41,024 nt of DNA from Acidimicrobiaceae bacterium. GTDB taxonomy: Bacteria > Actinomycetota > Acidimicrobiia > Acidimicrobiales > UBA8190. The position numbers were made by a program, and so were the translations under genes. Below, piece after piece: positions 8,260 through 16,032 of the stretch (the first letter of the stretch is position 1; every line of letters starts with the position of its first letter). The stretch covers positions 1 through 41,024 of the forward strand of contig PLZB01000016.1 of assembly GCA_003151955.1 (NCBI GenBank). The letters are read 5' to 3'. The notes under the pieces were generated by a model. It was not told the DNA's origin. It did no database searches and worked only from the letters and a program-made list of their open reading frames with translations.

Positions 8260-9492
8260 ATGGCGCTGACATTCGATTACAAGGTGCGCGACCGGGCCGG
8301 GAACCTTGTCGAAGGCCAGCTCGAGGGGGACAGCCTGTCGCTCGTCGTCGGCAAGCTCCGGGAGATGGGCTACCTGCCGATCTCGGTGACCCCGAAGTCA
8401 CGTGTCAACGCTTCGATGGAGATCAGCATCCCCGGCTTCAGCAACCGGGTGAAGTTGATCGAGACGGCCGTGGCCACCCGACAGCTCGCCACTATGGTCG
8501 ACTCCGGCCTCTCGGTGGTTCGCTCCCTCTCGATCCTTGCCGGTCAGGTCGAGAACAAGGAGCTGTCCCGGGTGCTGGGGGAGGTCCGTCTGGACGTCGA
8601 GCACGGCTCGTCCCTCTCCCAGGCCTGTGCCAAGCACCCACGGGTCTTCAACCACCTGTTCGTCACCATGGTGCAGGCCGGTGAGGCCGGGGGCAGCCTG
8701 GACATCGTGCTGACCGACCTGGCTACCACGATGGAGAAGCAGGCGTCCCTGAACAGGACCATCCGCTCGGCCATGACCTACCCGATCGTCGTCATGTCGG
8801 TCATGATCGTGATCTTCCTGGCCCTTCTCATCTTCATCGTCCCGACGTTCACTAAATTGTTCGCCCAGCTGCACGCGTCACTGCCGTTGCCGACCCAGAT
8901 CATCATCAACATCTCCAAGGCGGTGCTCGGCCCCGGGTCGCTCGTGATCGCCGCCGTTGTCATCGTCATGGTCATCGCATTCCGGAAGTGGATCGCCACC
9001 GAGAAGGGCCGGTTGGCCTGGGACGGCTTCAAGCTGAAGCCACCGATCTTCGGTCAGCTCATCCACAAGGTGGCCCTGGCCCGATTCACGTCGACCTTCG
9101 CCTCGCTGGTGCAGTCCGGTGTACCGATCCTCGAGTCGCTCGACATCGTGACGGACACCGCCGGCAACAAGGTCGTCGGCAACGTGCTCCAGGAATGCAA
9201 GAACGGCGTCCGAGAAGGCCGAGGGCTCGCCGACGTCCTCCGGGAGCACGAGGACGTCATTCCGTCCCTGGTCGTGCAGATGATCGAGGTCGGGGAGCAG
9301 ACCGGTGCGCTGGACACCATGCTGGCCAAAGTGGGGCAGTTCTACGACGCCGAGGTCGAGAACACGGTGAACAACCTGACCTCCCTGCTCGAGCCGATGC
9401 TGACCGTCTTCATGGGCGCCGGTGTCGGCGTCATGGTCATCAGCATGTACCTCCCGATGTTCTCCTACATCAAGCACATCCCCACCCAGTAG
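8260..9492 (+). CDS. pilC: Type IV pilus inner-membrane platform protein PilC
   Basis: The 410-residue polytopic platform protein on which PilB and PilT act. It has the family layout of two repeated T2SS-F domains: residues about 65-190 (LATMVDSGLSVVRSL, MVQAGEAGGSLD) and about 270-395 (FTSTFASLVQSGVPILESL, MIEVGEQTGALD). Hydrophobic segments lie at about 170-195, 220-245 and 375-400. The N-terminus FDYKVRDRAGNLVEGQLEG is typical. Length is normal. The start lies 9 nt after the upstream stop, so it belongs to the pilB operon. Confidence 0.95.
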   Translation: MALTFDYKVRDRAGNLVEGQLEGDSLSLVVGKLREMGYLPISVTPKSRVNASMEISIPGFSNRVKLIETAVATRQLATMVDSGLSVVRSLSILAGQVENKELSRVLGEVRLDVEHGSSLSQACAKHPRVFNHLFVTMVQAGEAGGSLDIVLTDLATTMEKQASLNRTIRSAMTYPIVVMSVMIVIFLALLIFIVPTFTKLFAQLHASLPLPTQIIINISKAVLGPGSLVIAAVVIVMVIAFRKWIATEKGRLAWDGFKLKPPIFGQLIHKVALARFTSTFASLVQSGVPILESLDIVTDTAGNKVVGNVLQECKNGVREGRGLADVLREHEDVIPSLVVQMIEVGEQTGALDTMLAKVGQFYDAEVENTVNNLTSLLEPMLTVFMGAGVGVMVISMYLPMFSYIKHIPTQ

Positions 9493-9540
9493 GATCCTGA
9501 GCGCTCCGGGCCGCGGTTCCACCGACGATCGGGGCGACGG

Positions 9541-10800
9541 GTGATCCAAGGGTTGAGGACCCGAGCCAGGGTCCGGGTCTGGCCCATCGGCGCGACGCTC
9601 GTCACCGTGGCGGCCGGCATGGCCTACACCATGTTGCATACGTTCGGCCCTGGCCACGACTGGTCTGTACCCGGGGACATCTGGAGCGCCTACCGCTCCG
9701 CCGACTACATCGCATGGGGGGCGTACGGAGCCATCTACGCCGTGGGCACGAACGTGATCACATTCCCGGGGATGCTCGTCGTCCTGGCCCCAGTGGCGAA
9801 GCTCACAGGAGCGCTCGGGCTACGGGAGGATCTGGTCACCATCCCGCATCCGACCTCCTGGTACGTGCTCGGCCCCTACGAGATCGCGTTGAGCAGCATG
9901 GCCCTGTTCGCCTCGGACGCCCTGGCCGACCGACTGGGAGTGAGTCGAGCCCGAAGACGATTCCTCTGCGTCGCCCAGGCCATCGTCCTGTGGAACGTGG
10001 ACGTCGTGTGGGGTCACCCGGAGGATGCCGTTGCCGTGGCGCTGGTGATCTACGCCCTCATCCAGGCCTTCGACGGTCGCTGGGCGAGGGTGGGCTGGCT
10101 GATGGGGACGGCCGTGGCGATGCAACCGCTGGTCCTTTTGATTCTGCCGCTCCTCGTCTTCGCCGTCGTCGAGCGGTCAAAGGTGGCTTCCTTCCTGGTC
10201 CGGACCATCGCGCCGTCCGTCGTCCTCCTGACGGTCCCGCTGATCTCGAATTTCAGCGCCACGTTCCATACCATCGTGCGGCAGCCCAACTACCCGCTCA
10301 TCGACCACATCACCCCGTGGACCTCGATGGCGCCGAAATTGGGGGGGGCGGGAACATCCGTTGCGGTGGCCGCCGGGCCGGGGCGGATCGTGGCCCTCAT
10401 CTGCTCACTGCTCCTGGGGATTTGGGCCCGACGGTGGCGTGAAGATCACTTGATGGTTGTCTGGGCGGCAGGAATCTGCCTCGCGCTGCGGTGCTTCACC
10501 GAATCGGTGATGGTGCCTTTCTACATCTGGCCGGCCCTGGCGATGTGCCTCCTGGTGGCGGTCCGATCGGCACGATGGCGTCTGGGGGCTGCCGCCGTCG
10601 TGGGTGTCGCCATCACGATCTACAGCGACTACCACCTCGGGCCCTGGTGGATGTGGTGGTCGGTCGTCTCTTTCGGGTTGGTTGCCGTACTCCTTCTGGC
10701 CAGGCCGGACGTCTCGGAAAAGCCCACCCGCCCGGACGGGCAGGGCCGTCAGCCACCCACCGACGATGACTCCCCCGCGCTACTCGGCGCGCTAGAGTGA
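9541..10800 (+). CDS. Polytopic membrane protein, GT-C/mannosyltransferase-like
   Basis: A 419-residue protein with roughly 9-11 hydrophobic segments. It has short motifs in the style of actinobacterial polyprenyl-phosphate-mannose dependent (GT-C/DUF2029-like) transferases: PGDIWSAYRSADY, ITFPGMLVVLAP, PHPTSWYVLGPYE and WGHPEDAVAV. The C-terminus is a polar tail. The GTG at 9541 lacks a clear ribosome binding site. It lies 48 nt after pilC and before pilM. A paralogue with the same motifs sits at 28103-29368. A role in glycosylating pilins or surface glycans would fit the context but is inferred; no catalytic residues were confirmed. Confidence 0.75.
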   Translation: MIQGLRTRARVRVWPIGATLVTVAAGMAYTMLHTFGPGHDWSVPGDIWSAYRSADYIAWGAYGAIYAVGTNVITFPGMLVVLAPVAKLTGALGLREDLVTIPHPTSWYVLGPYEIALSSMALFASDALADRLGVSRARRRFLCVAQAIVLWNVDVVWGHPEDAVAVALVIYALIQAFDGRWARVGWLMGTAVAMQPLVLLILPLLVFAVVERSKVASFLVRTIAPSVVLLTVPLISNFSATFHTIVRQPNYPLIDHITPWTSMAPKLGGAGTSVAVAAGPGRIVALICSLLLGIWARRWREDHLMVVWAAGICLALRCFTESVMVPFYIWPALAMCLLVAVRSARWRLGAAAVVGVAITIYSDYHLGPWWMWWSVVSFGLVAVLLLARPDVSEKPTRPDGQGRQPPTDDDSPALLGALE

Positions 10801-10885
10801 TCCGGACTTGTGGCGGCCCCGAAGGGGCGGCGACGGGGCGAGCCGTTCGAGAACGGGGGACCGAGCTGGTGAGGGGAATTCACAG
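10793..10885 (+). promoter_or_regulatory. Putative promoter and structured leader upstream of the pilMN fusion
   Basis: TAGAGT at 10793-10798 fits TANNNT and overlaps the end of the preceding gene. The stretch to the ATG at 10886 contains two potential hairpins, GCCCC-GAA-GGGGC (10816-10828) and CCGTTC-GA-GAACGG (10843-10856). A GAGGGG ribosome binding site follows at about 10871. It could serve as an internal promoter separating pilin-assembly genes from the motor genes. Confidence 0.35.
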
Positions 10886-12577
10886 ATGCCGCAGGTAGTA
10901 GGTCTCGACATCGGTGCCAGCGCCGTCCGTGCCGCCGAGCTTGATGTGGGTTCGGGCACCCCGGTCCTCAAGACGTTCGGCCAGGTGGGACTTCCCCCGG
11001 GAGCCATCGTCGACGGCGAGGTCCAGGATGCGTCAGCCGTGGCTGACGCCATCTCGAGGCTCTGGAAGAACGGCCGCTTCAACTCCCGCTCCGTCATCGT
11101 CGGGATCGCTGGCCTGCGGGCCATCACCCGGGAGATCGACCTGCCGTTCGTCCCGGACGACGAGATCGACAGCGCCGTCCGTTTCCAGTCCGAGGAGGTC
11201 ATCCCCTTCCCTCCGGACAAGACGATCCTCTCGGCCCAGGTCCTCGCCGACTACCAATCCCCCGACGGTGCCACCATGCGGAGGGTCCTGGTGGCGGCCG
11301 CGCATCGTGATCTCGTCGACGGTGTCGTCGAAGCGGTGGAGAAGGCCGGACTCCAGGTGGAAGGAGTCGATCTCGTCTCGTCCGCGCTGGTACGGGCCCT
11401 GGCCGACCCCACCCAGTCGGACCAGCCCGAGGCCATCGTCTCGGTGGGTGCGGGGCTCACCGTCGTCGTTGTGCACCAACAGGGTCGGCCCCAATTCGTC
11501 CGCACCATCGGTACCGGGGGTAACGCCGCCACCGCCGCCATCTCCTCGGCCCTGGACCTTCCGCTGGCCGACTCCGAGGCCGTCAAGCGTCGGCTCGGAG
11601 AGCCCGTTCCCCAGGTTCAGGCGGCCGAACGGGCCGTGCAGCCCAGCATCGCCGAACTGGTGGGAGAGATCCGGAACTCGATCCAGTACTTCGCCTCGCT
11701 CCCCGGCCGGGCCCCGATCGCCCGAGTCCTCGTCACAGGAGGAGCCTCCCGACTCCGGGGCTTCATCGAACAACTTCAGGCGCAGGTCCGGATCCCCGTG
11801 CAGGCCACCTCTCCGCTGGCCCGGCTCGATCTCTCCCAGCTGGAGCTTCGTCCCGATCAGGCCGCCAGCATCGATCCGGTCCTGTCAGCACCGATCGGCC
11901 TGGCCCTTCCGGAGCCGAATTCATCGGTCAAGAAGTTCAACCTGGTCCCACCGGAGGTTCTCCAGCGGGCCCTGCAGAAGAAGGTCACCCTCTACACATC
12001 AGTCGTATTCGGAGCCCTGATCTTGGTGATGCTCCTTTGGGGCGGGGTCAAGTACCTCCAGGTCCAGAGCGACCAGACCGCCGTCGACAACGCCACGGTC
12101 CAGATCCAGACGTTGAAGAACGAGATCCCCCAGTTCGACCCGATCGTGGCCGCGGCCAACGTGCTCGCCACCACCAAGGCGCAGGTGAGTGGGATCACGA
12201 CCGCTTACCCCGACTGGTACGCCAACATCCTCCAACTGGCTGCCGACGATCCCTGCCTCCCGGCTCCGTATAACGGTTGCTTGGTCATCGCGACATTCTC
12301 CGGAACGGGAGGAGGGTCCTCGGCTGCGGCCGGCTCGATCGGAATGATGAGCTTGGCCATCTCGGGCTCGTTTGCGCAGAACCCTGACGTCCTTCCCTTG
12401 TCGGTCTGGCTCGACAACATCGGGAAAGCAGGTCCGAACTATCCCTCGAACTTCCCCGCACCAGCAGTCACCTCGATCACGACGAGCTCTGGGCCCAATG
12501 GAACGACGACCGCGCAGTTCTCCTCTACCGTGACCATCTTGCCGCAGGGCAGCCTGGCCAAGAATACGAGCTTCTGA
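10886..12577 (+). CDS. PilM-PilN fusion protein (type IV pilus alignment subcomplex)
   Basis: A 563-residue protein. Residues 1-345 are an actin-like PilM: VVGLDIGASAVRAAEL at the N-terminus, DDEIDSAVRFQSEEVIPFP in the middle, and VLVTGGASRLRGF for the last nucleotide-binding loop. At about residue 351 the sequence FNLVPPEV matches the cytoplasmic signature by which PilN docks to PilM. It is followed by one membrane helix (about 367-390), a short coiled coil and a periplasmic-type PilN domain. In most bacteria these are two genes; here they are one chain with no stop or start at the junction. The ATG at 10886 has GAGGGG upstream. The stop shares one base with the next start (TGATG). Confidence 0.88.
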   Translation: MPQVVGLDIGASAVRAAELDVGSGTPVLKTFGQVGLPPGAIVDGEVQDASAVADAISRLWKNGRFNSRSVIVGIAGLRAITREIDLPFVPDDEIDSAVRFQSEEVIPFPPDKTILSAQVLADYQSPDGATMRRVLVAAAHRDLVDGVVEAVEKAGLQVEGVDLVSSALVRALADPTQSDQPEAIVSVGAGLTVVVVHQQGRPQFVRTIGTGGNAATAAISSALDLPLADSEAVKRRLGEPVPQVQAAERAVQPSIAELVGEIRNSIQYFASLPGRAPIARVLVTGGASRLRGFIEQLQAQVRIPVQATSPLARLDLSQLELRPDQAASIDPVLSAPIGLALPEPNSSVKKFNLVPPEVLQRALQKKVTLYTSVVFGALILVMLLWGGVKYLQVQSDQTAVDNATVQIQTLKNEIPQFDPIVAAANVLATTKAQVSGITTAYPDWYANILQLAADDPCLPAPYNGCLVIATFSGTGGGSSAAAGSIGMMSLAISGSFAQNPDVLPLSVWLDNIGKAGPNYPSNFPAPAVTSITTSSGPNGTTTAQFSSTVTILPQGSLAKNTSF

Positions 12578-13674
12578 TGGAGCGAATTCAACAGTTCAGA
12601 GTCCCGCTGATCATCGGCGCGGTCGGGTTGGTTCTGCTCGTGGTGATCTACGCGGCGTTCGTCTCTCCTCAGGGCAGCAAGGCCACCAGCCTGGATGCGC
12701 AGAAGACCACGCTGCTCGCTTCGCAAGGCCAACTCCAGTCCCAGATCGACAAGCTCAAGTCGGAGAAGGCCAACGTCCAAGCTAACTGCTCGACGTTGAC
12801 CAAGGACCTGAACGAGATCCCGACCGCTCCCGACATCAGCGACTTCCTGCAGCAGATGACCGCCTTGGCCCAGGCCAGCGGCGATCCCAGCACTCCCAAC
12901 CTGTCAATCGGCTCGCCGAGCAAGTCCACCTCGGGCGCTGTCAACTCGGTCCAGGTCAGCCTGTCGCTGGGTGGGACGTTCGGACAGATGATGACGTTCA
13001 TCCAAGGTCTGGATCCCTCGCGGACCCTCAACGACGCCACCCTCGCCGGAAATGTCCTGACCTCCCCATCGGGACGATTCACGGCCTCCGATGTGGGAAG
13101 CGTCGCCTCGACCACCAGCGCGAGCGGGATCACGCTCGGAACCACGATCGTCTCGGTCCAGTCACCCACCCAGGTCACGTTGGGCCCGCCGCCGGGCAAG
13201 TCCAGTGTCGGCACCCTGACTCCCGCCGGAGCCACGGCGCCCGTGTCGGTCACGCTCACCAGGGTGGCCCGAACGGTCACCGACGGGACGACGACGGCCG
13301 GCTCGGCGGTCGTCACCTCCTCGAAGCAGGCCCAGTTCACACAGCAGGACCTGGGAAGGGCCGTCAACGGGGCCGGGATACCGAACGGCAGCACCATCGT
13401 GTCGGTCCAGTCGGCCACCCAGGCCACCATGTCGCAACCGGCCTCGGTGACGGCCGTGAGCGTGGCCATCACGGTCGGGGACCTGTTCCAGCGGCTGTTC
13501 ACGGTGTCCTCGGTCAGCATCGCCGGGGGTCCGATCATCACCGGGACCGGCATCCTGACCGCGGACAACACGGCCGCCTACTCGTTGGCCCTGGTCGGGA
13601 ACATCTACTTCGCCTCGGTGGCGGCGGTCAACATTTGCACCGCCTCGACCACCACGACTGCCCCGACGGGCTGA
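12577..13674 (+). CDS. pilO: PilO-like pilus alignment protein with an inserted beta-repeat pair
   Basis: A 365-residue protein. It has a cytoplasmic tip, one membrane helix (about 9-29), a coiled coil (about 38-75) and the PilO periplasmic core. The first half of the core is IPTAPDISDFLQQMTALA to SLGGTFGQMMTFIQGLDPSR (about 80-150). The second half resumes at LFQRLFTVSSVSIAGG (about 303) and ends with AAYSLALVGNIYF. Between them, residues 151-302 form two related units. Each reads like FTxxDxG...G(I)xxG(T/S)TIVSVQSxTQxT(L/M), a pattern seen in extracellular and phage-tail proteins. Normal PilO is about 200 residues, so the insert explains the length. It is coupled to the PilM-PilN gene by a 1-nt overlap. 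Confidence 0.8.
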   Translation: MERIQQFRVPLIIGAVGLVLLVVIYAAFVSPQGSKATSLDAQKTTLLASQGQLQSQIDKLKSEKANVQANCSTLTKDLNEIPTAPDISDFLQQMTALAQASGDPSTPNLSIGSPSKSTSGAVNSVQVSLSLGGTFGQMMTFIQGLDPSRTLNDATLAGNVLTSPSGRFTASDVGSVASTTSASGITLGTTIVSVQSPTQVTLGPPPGKSSVGTLTPAGATAPVSVTLTRVARTVTDGTTTAGSAVVTSSKQAQFTQQDLGRAVNGAGIPNGSTIVSVQSATQATMSQPASVTAVSVAITVGDLFQRLFTVSSVSIAGGPIITGTGILTADNTAAYSLALVGNIYFASVAAVNICTASTTTTAPTG

Positions 13675-13691
13675 TCGCCGAAGGGACCTGA

Positions 13692-13712
13692 GCTCGGGCG
13701 TGGCCCCCGAGC
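13692..13712 (+). terminator. Stem-loop between pilO and the first pilin gene
   Basis: GCTCGGG and CCCGAGC (7 bp, perfect) enclose a 7-nt loop and lie 18 nt after the pilO stop. There is no T-tract, so it may be a weak terminator or an RNA-processing stem. Either would allow pilin mRNA to accumulate independently of the assembly genes. Confidence 0.4.
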
Positions 13713-13785
13713 GAATCGCTAAAGGTCACAACTGACGGTGCCGATGGGTATCCGGATAGCAAATTGCTCATCAAGGAGGAAGTCC

Positions 13786-14406
13786 ATGCTCAAGTCCACG
13801 TTGGACCGCATGCGCGAGGCGCACGCTGCCGAGCTCGAGGGGGAAGAGGCGGCGGAAGCCGGCTTCACTCTGATCGAGCTCATGGTGGTTCTGCTGATCA
13901 TCGCCATTCTGTTGGCCATCGCCATCCCCACGTTCCTGGGTGTGACGAACTCGGCCAACAACCGTGCGGCCCAGTCCAACCTGACCAACGGTCTGACCGA
14001 AGCGGCCTCGCAGTACCAGAACAACAACCAGGCTTACGGCACCTCGATCGGGCCCATCCTGTCGGCCAGCGCTCCCGAGTTCACATGGGGCCTGTCGGCT
14101 GACTGCAAGCTCGTCAGCGCCACGCCGAACTGCGTCAGCTACTTCCCGGTCGACGTGGCCAGCTCCGGTGACCAGCAGGGCATCATCCTGGCCACGTGGA
14201 GCAAGGGCACCTCGACCTGCTGGTACGCCGTCGAGATGGCCGCCACGCCCGGATCCGGTGGAGGCTCGGGCTTCAGCGCTGCCGGCGGTGCAACGGTCGG
14301 TGGTACCTGGTACCGCCAGGACAACACCCCCACCATCTGCTCCGCTGCGGCGTCGCAGACGGGCAAGCACTGGTCCACCAGCTACAGCTCCGCACCCACG
14401 AACTGA
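13786..14406 (+). CDS. pilA: Type IV pilin (major pilin candidate, copy 1)
   Basis: A 206-residue prepilin. Cleavage is expected after Gly26 (EAG-FTLIELMVVLLIIAIL), giving a mature protein with N-terminal Phe and the conserved Glu5. The leader is long and acidic (26 residues) instead of short and basic. The hydrophobic helix continues into GVTNSANNRAAQSNLTN, typical of actinobacterial and clostridial pilins. Four Cys residues in the globular part (DCK, NCV, TCW, ICS) could form two disulfides. The ATG is preceded by AAGGAGGA with 5-nt spacing, the strongest ribosome binding site in the window, which suggests high expression. It is about 90% identical to the third pilin. Confidence 0.95.
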   Translation: MLKSTLDRMREAHAAELEGEEAAEAGFTLIELMVVLLIIAILLAIAIPTFLGVTNSANNRAAQSNLTNGLTEAASQYQNNNQAYGTSIGPILSASAPEFTWGLSADCKLVSATPNCVSYFPVDVASSGDQQGIILATWSKGTSTCWYAVEMAATPGSGGGSGFSAAGGATVGGTWYRQDNTPTICSAAASQTGKHWSTSYSSAPTN

Positions 14407-14418
14407 GTTCATGGGGGT

Positions 14419-14481
14419 AGCCGGACCTGCTCCGGCTGAAGGATTGCGATGCGGCTCCCGCTCCGGCGGGGGCCGCATCGC
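14419..14481 (+). terminator. Two consecutive stem-loops after the first pilin gene
   Basis: AGCCGGA-CCTGC-TCCGGCT (14419-14437) is followed by a long hairpin with perfect 10-bp arms GCGATGCGGC/GCCGCATCGC (14446-14481). The second hairpin has an inner CCCGC/GCGGG stem. There is no T-tract. They could partly stop transcription or protect the 3' end of the first pilin mRNA, making copy 1 more abundant than copies 2 and 3. Confidence 0.5.
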
Positions 14482-14587
14482 GTCGTCCGTGATGTTGGGC
14501 AATTACCACTCAACTTTCCCCCCCAACGTGCCGATGAACGGTGCATGCATATTGCCCCATACCCGAACGCAGTTGAGGGAGGCGTTG

Positions 14588-15208
14588 ATGGCCGATCCGA
14601 CAGACGACCTGCGCGAGGATCGGACTGAGCCGAACTCCCCCGAGACCACGGAAGGCGGGTTCACCCTCATCGAGCTGATGGTGGTGCTCCTGATCATCGC
14701 CATCCTGCTGGCCATCGCCATTCCCTCCTTCCTCGGGCTCACCAGCTCAGCCAACGACCGCGCCGCCCAGTCCAACCTGACCAACGCGGTGACGGAAGCC
14801 GCCTCCCAGTACCAGAACAACGCGCAGAGCTTCCTGGCCATCCAGACCCTCCTCCTGGCCAACGCGCCGGAATTCGCCTGGACCGCCGGTGACTGCTTTG
14901 GCGGGATTGCTACCTGCATCAGCTACCAGGTGGTGGACGCGGCTTCGGTAGGAGACAGCCAGGGCCTGGTTGTCGCCATCTACAGCAAGGCCACTCAGAC
15001 CTGCTGGTTCGGCGTCCAGCTAAACGCCAACCCGGCCATTTCCGGTGCCTCCGGGCCCACCCAGTTCACCGCCATGTCGGGAGCGTCGACCGGGGGGACC
15101 TTCTACTCGCGCCACAACCTCGCCACCACCTGCGTAGCGTCAACCGCCGTCACCTCCGGGGCCACCTGGAAGTGGTCGGCCCTGATCAGCAAGGCGCCGG
15201 CCAACTAG
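14588..15208 (+). CDS. Type IV pilin, divergent second copy
   Basis: A 206-residue prepilin. The expected cleavage site is after Gly24 (EGG-FTLIELMVVLL), with Glu5 conserved. The leader is again long and very acidic (MADPTDDLREDRTEP...). The N-terminal helix is nearly the same as in the flanking pilins, but the globular domain differs widely (AWTAGDCFGGIATCISYQVV, TCWFGVQLNANP, ATTCVAST). It keeps four Cys at equivalent places. The ATG at 14588 follows GAGGGAGG. Further upstream in-frame starts exist but lack a ribosome binding site. It lies between two near-identical pilin genes, so it could be a minor or alternative subunit. Confidence 0.93.
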   Translation: MADPTDDLREDRTEPNSPETTEGGFTLIELMVVLLIIAILLAIAIPSFLGLTSSANDRAAQSNLTNAVTEAASQYQNNAQSFLAIQTLLLANAPEFAWTAGDCFGGIATCISYQVVDAASVGDSQGLVVAIYSKATQTCWFGVQLNANPAISGASGPTQFTAMSGASTGGTFYSRHNLATTCVASTAVTSGATWKWSALISKAPAN

Positions 15209-15371
15209 GAAGCGCCATTTCGATGCGTTACAACTGATTGCGTTCCAACTCACCTGCTATTGGTGAGGGATCGTCGTCAGTTCTCGCGCGAGTTGCTTTC
15301 GACGGTCAAGACCGGCATTTCCCCGCCGATGAGCATTGAGCAAGCTTCAGGCGCTCAAGAGGGGGAAGCCG
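15209..15371 (+). other. Intergenic region before the third pilin gene
   Basis: It holds a small stem-loop TCACC-N7-GGTGA (15250-15266) and a 10-base segment TTACAACTGA (15228-15237). That segment matches TCACAACTGA upstream of the first pilin gene (13726-13735) with one mismatch. A shared regulatory or promoter element is possible but unproven. The ribosome binding site GAGGGGGAAG precedes the ATG at 15372. Confidence 0.3.
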
Positions 15372-15989
15372 ATGGTCGAGTCCACGTTGGACCGCATGCG
15401 CGAGGCGCACGCTGCCGAGCTTGAGGGGGAAGAGGTGGCGGAAGCCGGCTTCACCCTGATCGAGCTGATGGTGGTTCTGCTGATCATCGCCATTCTGTTG
15501 GCCATCGCCATCCCCACGTTCCTGGGTGTGACGAATTCGGCCAACAACCGTGCGGCCCAGTCCAACCTGACCAACGCCCTGACCGAGGCGGCCTCGCAGT
15601 ACCAGAACAACAACCAGGCCTACGGCAACTCGATCGGGTCGATCCTGTCGGCCAGCGCTCCCGAGTTCACATGGGGCCTGTCGTCCGATTGCAAGGCCGT
15701 TGCCGCTTCCCCGAACTGTGTCAGCTACTTCCCGGTAGACGTGGCCAGTTCCGGTGACCAGCAGGGCATCATCCTGGCCACGTGGAGCAAGGGCACCTCG
15801 ACGTGCTGGTACGCCGTCGAGATGGCCGCCACGCCCGGGACCGCCGGCGGTTCGGGCTTCAGCGGCATCGGGGCCACTGTCGGAGGAACCTGGTACCGCC
15901 AAGACAACACGCCCGCCACCTGCTCGGCAGCGAACTCGCAGACTGGCTTCCACTGGGCTACCAGCTACTCCAGTGCCCCCACGAACTGA
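15372..15989 (+). CDS. pilA: Type IV pilin, near-copy of the first pilin
   Basis: A 205-residue prepilin, about 90% identical to the pilin at 13786-14406. It has the same 26-residue acidic leader, the cleavage context EAG-FTLIE and the four Cys. Differences cluster in the globular part and C-terminal loop (for example GTAGGSGFSGIGATVGG and SANSQTGFHWATSY). Large stretches are identical at DNA level, so the copies arose by recent duplication or are kept alike by gene conversion. The ATG is preceded by GAGGGGGAAG. It is the last gene of the pilus locus and ends 44 nt before a convergent gene. Confidence 0.94.
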   Translation: MVESTLDRMREAHAAELEGEEVAEAGFTLIELMVVLLIIAILLAIAIPTFLGVTNSANNRAAQSNLTNALTEAASQYQNNNQAYGNSIGSILSASAPEFTWGLSSDCKAVAASPNCVSYFPVDVASSGDQQGIILATWSKGTSTCWYAVEMAATPGTAGGSGFSGIGATVGGTWYRQDNTPATCSAANSQTGFHWATSYSSAPTN

Positions 15990-16032
15990 TCGCCCTCGTC
16001 GGTCCGGAGCGGAGATGGTGGTTGGAACCGGT

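Noticed and set aside
13786..15989. Duplicate pilin genes as an assembly artefact
   Set aside because: Copies 1 and 3 differ at many sites and have different upstream and downstream sequence, so they are real separate genes.
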